This document shows, one piece after another, positions 60,942 through 64,000 of a stretch of DNA of 64,000 nucleotides. The stretch is from the NCBI GenBank assembly GCA_029261215.1, contig JAJDBT010000055.1, positions 1 through 64,000 on the forward strand, written 5' to 3'. The position numbers and the translations under genes are program-made. Below the pieces are notes generated by a model. The model saw only the letters and a program-made list of their open reading frames with translations. It had not been told where the DNA came from and ran no database searches. The first letter of the stretch is position 1. Each line of letters starts with the position of its first letter. The DNA comes from Nitrospirota bacterium (GTDB taxonomy: Bacteria; Nitrospirota; Nitrospiria; SBBL01; JAADHI01).

Positions 60942-61328
60942 TTATATCGAAAAGTCGGGGCCTTGAGGACCATCTTCTACGGATTCATCCAAAGCGATTT
61001 GCATGACTTTGGTTCGTATGGTGAACTCCTCTTTTTTTCCTTCAATATCTTCCGCTTCCCAGGTGATAAAATCACGTGTTTTATGGATATGCGGCGCAAG
61101 CTTTGCCCCACTCGATCCAAACTGGTAGGAAAGATGAAATTCGATCGCCTCCTCCGGGCAGACCTTGATACAAGGGAGACAATCCCAGCAGTCTTCTGGA
61201 TATTTAAGATACGCCTTGTTGACGGCATGATCTTTTACAATTAAATCTCCAGGGCACATTCTTAAACACGGAGGCTGCCTTGAACTGTGGCAGCCATTAC
61301 ATTTATCAGGGTCGATCCAAACAGGCAT
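60942..61328 (-). CDS. aprB: Adenylylsulfate reductase beta subunit (short form)
   Basis: This is the ferredoxin-like electron-transfer subunit of APS reductase (128 aa from the ATG at 61328, with GAGG six bases upstream). Two [4Fe-4S] clusters are ligated by Cys10, 13, 21, 25 and Cys47, 50, 53, 57 (CNGCHSSRQPPCLRMCP, CWDCLPCIKVCP). The long C-terminal tail of dissimilatory AprB is shortened. The frame extends upstream to 61400 inside aprA, but the ATG at 61328 fits the family. It is coupled to aprA. Confidence 0.88.
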   Translation of the reverse strand: MPVWIDPDKCNGCHSSRQPPCLRMCPGDLIVKDHAVNKAYLKYPEDCWDCLPCIKVCPEEAIEFHLSYQFGSSGAKLAPHIHKTRDFITWEAEDIEGKKEEFTIRTKVMQIALDESVEDGPQGPDFSI

Positions 61329-61362
61329 TATATCCTCACATCGTATTAGGTTTAATTGAAAA

Positions 61363-63081
61363 TTAAGGCCGGTAACGGTCGCCAGGAACAATTTGTTCAT
61401 AGGGCCGCGTCATCATTTTTATGGTACCGCTCTCTCGATCTTTCACCGAATTGACAAACTTTAACCAATTCACATCGTCGCGCTCAGGATAGTCCGTTCG
61501 GGATTGATAGGTCGGCCAACGGGTTTCTCTCCGGTACGCAAGGTGCTCTACAAGCACCTGAGCGACGTCAATGCGATCGATGACTTCATGCGCTTTCATG
61601 AGTTGATGTAAATCATTCGCAACCACGTCGTTCACCTCTCCGGGTAAAGTCGCAAGCTTCTTTCGTGCGATGGTGAGCATTTCCTGATTCATTTCATAAT
61701 AGGTTGAGGCGCCCCCTGCATATTGCTCCATCACTTTCTGAAGTCTGGCCTCAAGATCCGCCGGAGGAATCCCACGCTTGCCTCTTTCACGATTTTTAAG
61801 CGGATTAAAGGCACGTTTTTCCTCTGCATCAATCTGCGCATCTGATGGGGCCAGTAATGCCATCTTTGAAATATCCTCCCCCATCGCTCGTGCGGCAATC
61901 ACCCCTTCCGCCCAGCAGCCCGAAACAAACTTGAAAGGCGCACCGCCGGCAACATCTCCGGCCGCATACAGCCCTTTAAGCGTGGTTCTGCGATTCAAAT
62001 CGACCCAATACCCTGCCTGACAATGTCCGCCGACAATATAGGGCTCCGTCGTCTGGACTTCAACAGGCTCTTTGTCGGGATCAATATCATTTGCAAGCCA
62101 GTACAACACTTGAGAGGGGTACATGTCCAGATAAGCCTTTTTAAGTTCCTTGACCTTCTCCGGGCCAATGCCCCGTGTATCGAGATACACAGGCCCTCGG
62201 CCTTCCTTGATTTCCTGAACCGGCCCATGCGCACGATAAGGCGTGGGCGCACCGTCCCCGCCAAGATCGGCATATCGCGACACCATAAAACGCTCACCCT
62301 TGGCATTCACCTGTGGCGCACCAGCACCCAGCGCAATCGTTCCGGTGGGTGCAATCGCATCTTTTGTCCGGAGCGCCACATAACGCATTTCATAAGAAGT
62401 CATCTCCGCCCCGGCGCGAATCCCCATCGCATAACCCGCCCCCGTGTTATAGGGGGAATACCACGTTTTATGAGATGCATCACCCGCATTGTTGGGACGA
62501 TAAAGCCCTGCAGCGCCGCCAGTCGCAATCAAAACGGCCTTGGCCTTGACCACATAAAACTTTCCATTTCTCAGTGAAAAACCCACAGCTCCGCTCACAC
62601 GATCGCCTTCAGTAAGCAAGTTCGTCACGACAAGCCAGTTGTATACCTTTGCCCCCGCTGAACGGGCCGCCCGTGAAAGAATGGGTTTCAGTGACTCCCC
62701 GTTAATTTTAATATTCCAGCGCCCGCGGGGAATATAGTCCCCATTGTCATCGGATAAAATGGGAAGCCCCCATTTTTCGACCTTCTTCACACAATATTCA
62801 AAAAGCTCCGACATGGATTGAACCAGATCCTCCCGAATCAAACCGCAGGAGTCAGAGCGGACGTATCGCACGAAACTTTCAGGCGTTTCCCCTTTATTCA
62901 GATAAGCGTTAATTGCATTCATGCCGCCTGCAAGACAGCCGCTGCGATCAATATGCGCTTTTTCAAGAATTGTGACCTTATATTGCGGAAACTGCTCTTT
63001 CGCCTCAACAGCCGCCATGCAGCCTGCCGTGCCTCCTCCAATAATCAGGATATCTGTCTCAACCAATTGGCGTTCAATCAT
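61363..63081 (-). CDS. aprA: Adenylylsulfate reductase alpha subunit (short AprA-type flavoprotein)
   Basis: This FAD enzyme of the fumarate-reductase fold reduces APS to sulfite + AMP, or acts in reverse (572 aa). N-terminal FAD fold DILIIGGGTAGCMAA, HIDRSGCLAGGMNAIN, the substrate-side GGHCQAGYWVDLNRRTTLKGLYAAGDVAGGAPFKFVSGCWAEG region and YQSRTDYPERDD near the C-terminus match AprA. It is shorter than most dissimilatory AprA (about 620-660 aa) and closer to the short type also found in assimilatory sulfate users. It follows the Rrf2 regulator by 36 bases and precedes aprB and sat. Confidence 0.88.
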   Translation of the reverse strand: MIERQLVETDILIIGGGTAGCMAAVEAKEQFPQYKVTILEKAHIDRSGCLAGGMNAINAYLNKGETPESFVRYVRSDSCGLIREDLVQSMSELFEYCVKKVEKWGLPILSDDNGDYIPRGRWNIKINGESLKPILSRAARSAGAKVYNWLVVTNLLTEGDRVSGAVGFSLRNGKFYVVKAKAVLIATGGAAGLYRPNNAGDASHKTWYSPYNTGAGYAMGIRAGAEMTSYEMRYVALRTKDAIAPTGTIALGAGAPQVNAKGERFMVSRYADLGGDGAPTPYRAHGPVQEIKEGRGPVYLDTRGIGPEKVKELKKAYLDMYPSQVLYWLANDIDPDKEPVEVQTTEPYIVGGHCQAGYWVDLNRRTTLKGLYAAGDVAGGAPFKFVSGCWAEGVIAARAMGEDISKMALLAPSDAQIDAEEKRAFNPLKNRERGKRGIPPADLEARLQKVMEQYAGGASTYYEMNQEMLTIARKKLATLPGEVNDVVANDLHQLMKAHEVIDRIDVAQVLVEHLAYRRETRWPTYQSRTDYPERDDVNWLKFVNSVKDRESGTIKMMTRPYEQIVPGDRYRP

Positions 63082-63117
63082 CTTTACTTCTCTCTATAAT
63101 AATATTGGGGTTTACAT

Positions 63118-63564
63118 TTAGATATGAAACATGAGGACTTCTTTTTCTTCTTTCTCTCTTTTACGGTTGCATAAATCTTCAAAGCTGATCGCATTGAGAT
63201 GTGTGTTTAAAGACGTACTGATTTCAGACCACACCTCTTGAATGACCTGATTTTCCACTTTTGCACCGCCGCTTCGCGTCACAGGAAGATCTTCGACAAT
63301 AAACGGACCTTCAACCGCCTGCAAAACCTCCCCAAAACAGATTTGATCCGGAGCCCGGGATAAGCGGTAACCGCCATGCGGTCCACGAACACTTTCAACC
63401 AAACCTTTTTTTTTCAACACGCTCATGACCTGCTCTAAAAATCGGAGGGGAATCGCTTTTTTCTGTGCGATAGACTTCACTTGAAGTGGACGCTCACCCG
63501 AATGAAGTGACAGGGCCAACATGGCCATGATGGCGTATTCGCCTTTTGCAGAGATAAAACGCAT
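63118..63564 (-). CDS. Rrf2-family transcriptional regulator, CymR-like
   Basis: This is a 148-aa winged-helix Rrf2 regulator (from ATG 63564 with AGGA upstream). The MRFISAKGEYAIMAMLAL start, LRFLEQVMSVLKKKGLVESVRGPHGGYRLSR and ICFGEVLQAVEGP match CymR, the cysteine-metabolism repressor. It lacks the three clustered Cys of IscR (only Cys76 and Cys132), so it should not bind a [2Fe-2S] cluster that way. It is first in the apr-sat operon, 36 bases from aprA, and probably controls it. The frame is open to 63633, but that part carries the promoter. Confidence 0.9.
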   Translation of the reverse strand: MRFISAKGEYAIMAMLALSLHSGERPLQVKSIAQKKAIPLRFLEQVMSVLKKKGLVESVRGPHGGYRLSRAPDQICFGEVLQAVEGPFIVEDLPVTRSGGAKVENQVIQEVWSEISTSLNTHLNAISFEDLCNRKREKEEKEVLMFHI

Positions 63565-63598
63565 ATTTCCTACTATTCCGATAGAGTTAATGTAGTAC

Positions 63599-63627
63599 TT
63601 TATAATCGAAAGCAAAGCCCCTGTCAA
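63599..63627 (-). promoter_or_regulatory. Strong sigma-70 promoter of the rrf2-aprA-aprB-sat operon
   Basis: On the minus strand a perfect TTGACA, a 17-nt spacer and TATAAA predict a start near 63592, 28 bases before the ATG. A TACTA/TAGTA dyad just downstream (63570-63598 region) may be an operator, but this is tentative. Confidence 0.75.
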
Positions 63628-63728
63628 GGGCACAGCGCATTTAATCCTGTTTTATATTTCTAGGAAAATAACAACGTGTTCTGAAGGTATGGCCCCACTC
63701 AGCGCAACCCGGAATGACCTCCTGTTTC

Positions 63729-63757
63729 TTGACAGTATTTTAGGCCCATGATACGGT
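63729..63757 (+). promoter_or_regulatory. Sigma-70 promoter of the right-edge response regulator
   Basis: A perfect TTGACA, a 17-nt spacer with TG before the -10 (TGATACGGT) predict a start near 63764, about 52 bases before the ATG at 63816. Confidence 0.55.
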
Positions 63758-63815
63758 TATTTCAGTTTTAGACAGGTTTTTAATGCCTTAAAAGGCCCAT
63801 AACGAGATTGAACTA

Positions 63816-64000
63816 ATGTCACTTCGTATTCTCCTAGCTGATGAAAACCTTGCGGTACAAAAACTTGTTGAACTCACCCTTCAAAACGAAGGCATGGATG
63901 TCATTTCAACAGACAACAGTCTTTCAGCACTTGATATCGCCCTGAAACGAACACCCGACCTGATTTTGGCGGATTTCAACCTCGAAGGCCTCGACATCTT
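63816..64000 (+). CDS. Response-regulator receiver domain protein, truncated by window edge
   Basis: The first 61 codons of a receiver domain are visible (LRILLADENLAVQKLVELTLQNEG, then LDIALKRTPDLILADFNLEG). The acidic pair (Asp-Glu at residues 9-10) and the phospho-acceptor Asp (LADFN, Asp near residue 55) are in place. The output domain lies beyond the window. It is divergent from the apr operon. Confidence 0.8.
   Translation, partial: MSLRILLADENLAVQKLVELTLQNEGMDVISTDNSLSALDIALKRTPDLILADFNLEGLDI

Noticed and set aside
59712-63081. Calling the apr-sat cluster dissimilatory sulfate reduction or sulfur oxidation
   Set aside because: No dsr, qmo, hdr or sox genes are in view and AprA is of the short type; the direction stays open.

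Overview
The window looks like a piece of a Gram-negative bacterial chromosome. It encodes a porin, several lipoproteins, an outer-membrane barrel fusion and a PEP-CTERM protein. Base composition is roughly balanced and genes are tightly packed on both strands. Sulfur, molybdenum and redox chemistry recur: a CymR-like Rrf2 regulator with aprA, aprB and sat, a Tat-exported sulfite-oxidase-type molybdoenzyme, Moco assembly genes, and a sigma-54 activator next to a lone NuoF-type flavoprotein. There is also an SmbP-like His-rich protein. This mix recalls Nitrospirota, Nitrospinota or Desulfobacterota-type lineages, but no gene here fixes the phylum. No IS element, CRISPR array, integrase or phage gene is seen.

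Layout: 246-3597 (-) is an opp-type ABC importer without its ATPases. 3859-8757 holds a GAF-GAF-ANTAR regulator, oligoribonuclease, a PA0069-type radical SAM protein and MalQ. 8874-14714 holds the molybdoenzyme, SmbP-like protein, DUF971 and FGE-like proteins, a VOC protein, a porin and a possible periplasmic partner. 14761-19650 is rich in molybdopterin-related genes (CinA-like, MogA, MoeA), with a rhodanese and an FMN reductase. 19719-26659 is a compressed forward run (ferredoxin, mtaB, miaB, hydrolase, SLC13 carrier, TIGR02757). 26828-32491 holds a methyltransferase, a decayed partial copy of the TIGR02757 gene, malate dehydrogenase, and a sigma-54 activator with a Rossmann domain followed by a good -24/-12 promoter, a zinc-ribbon protein, a NuoF-like protein and an A-type Fe-S carrier. 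32630-34306 is thiS-thiG-thiE. 34462-38312 holds an SLC13/RCK permease, an orphan ParA and a TolB-like lipoprotein. 38407-42194 (-) holds a cupredoxin, the thrS-infC-rpmI-rplT cluster and tRNA-Val. 42512-50539 holds two surface proteins with C-terminal sorting-like tails, a pseudo-peptidase/BamA-barrel fusion, queE, pepA, nagZ and a small HExxH lipoprotein. 50560-55162 holds an MsbA-like exporter and a PAS-GGDEF-EAL protein. 55226-63627 (-) runs from the apr-sat operon through trkH and trkA to an HTH/histone-H1-like hybrid and ilvE. A response regulator starts at the right edge.

Two genome habits stand out. TTG starts with a usable Shine-Dalgarno sequence are frequent (at least nine). Five genes (oppA, the sulfite-oxidase-like gene, the FGE-like gene, the M1-like/BamA fusion and a zinc-ribbon gene) have no convincing Shine-Dalgarno sequence, and a sigma-70 -10 box ends only 6-8 nt before their start codon, which predicts leaderless mRNAs.

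All calls come from reading sequence and translations. No database search was run.
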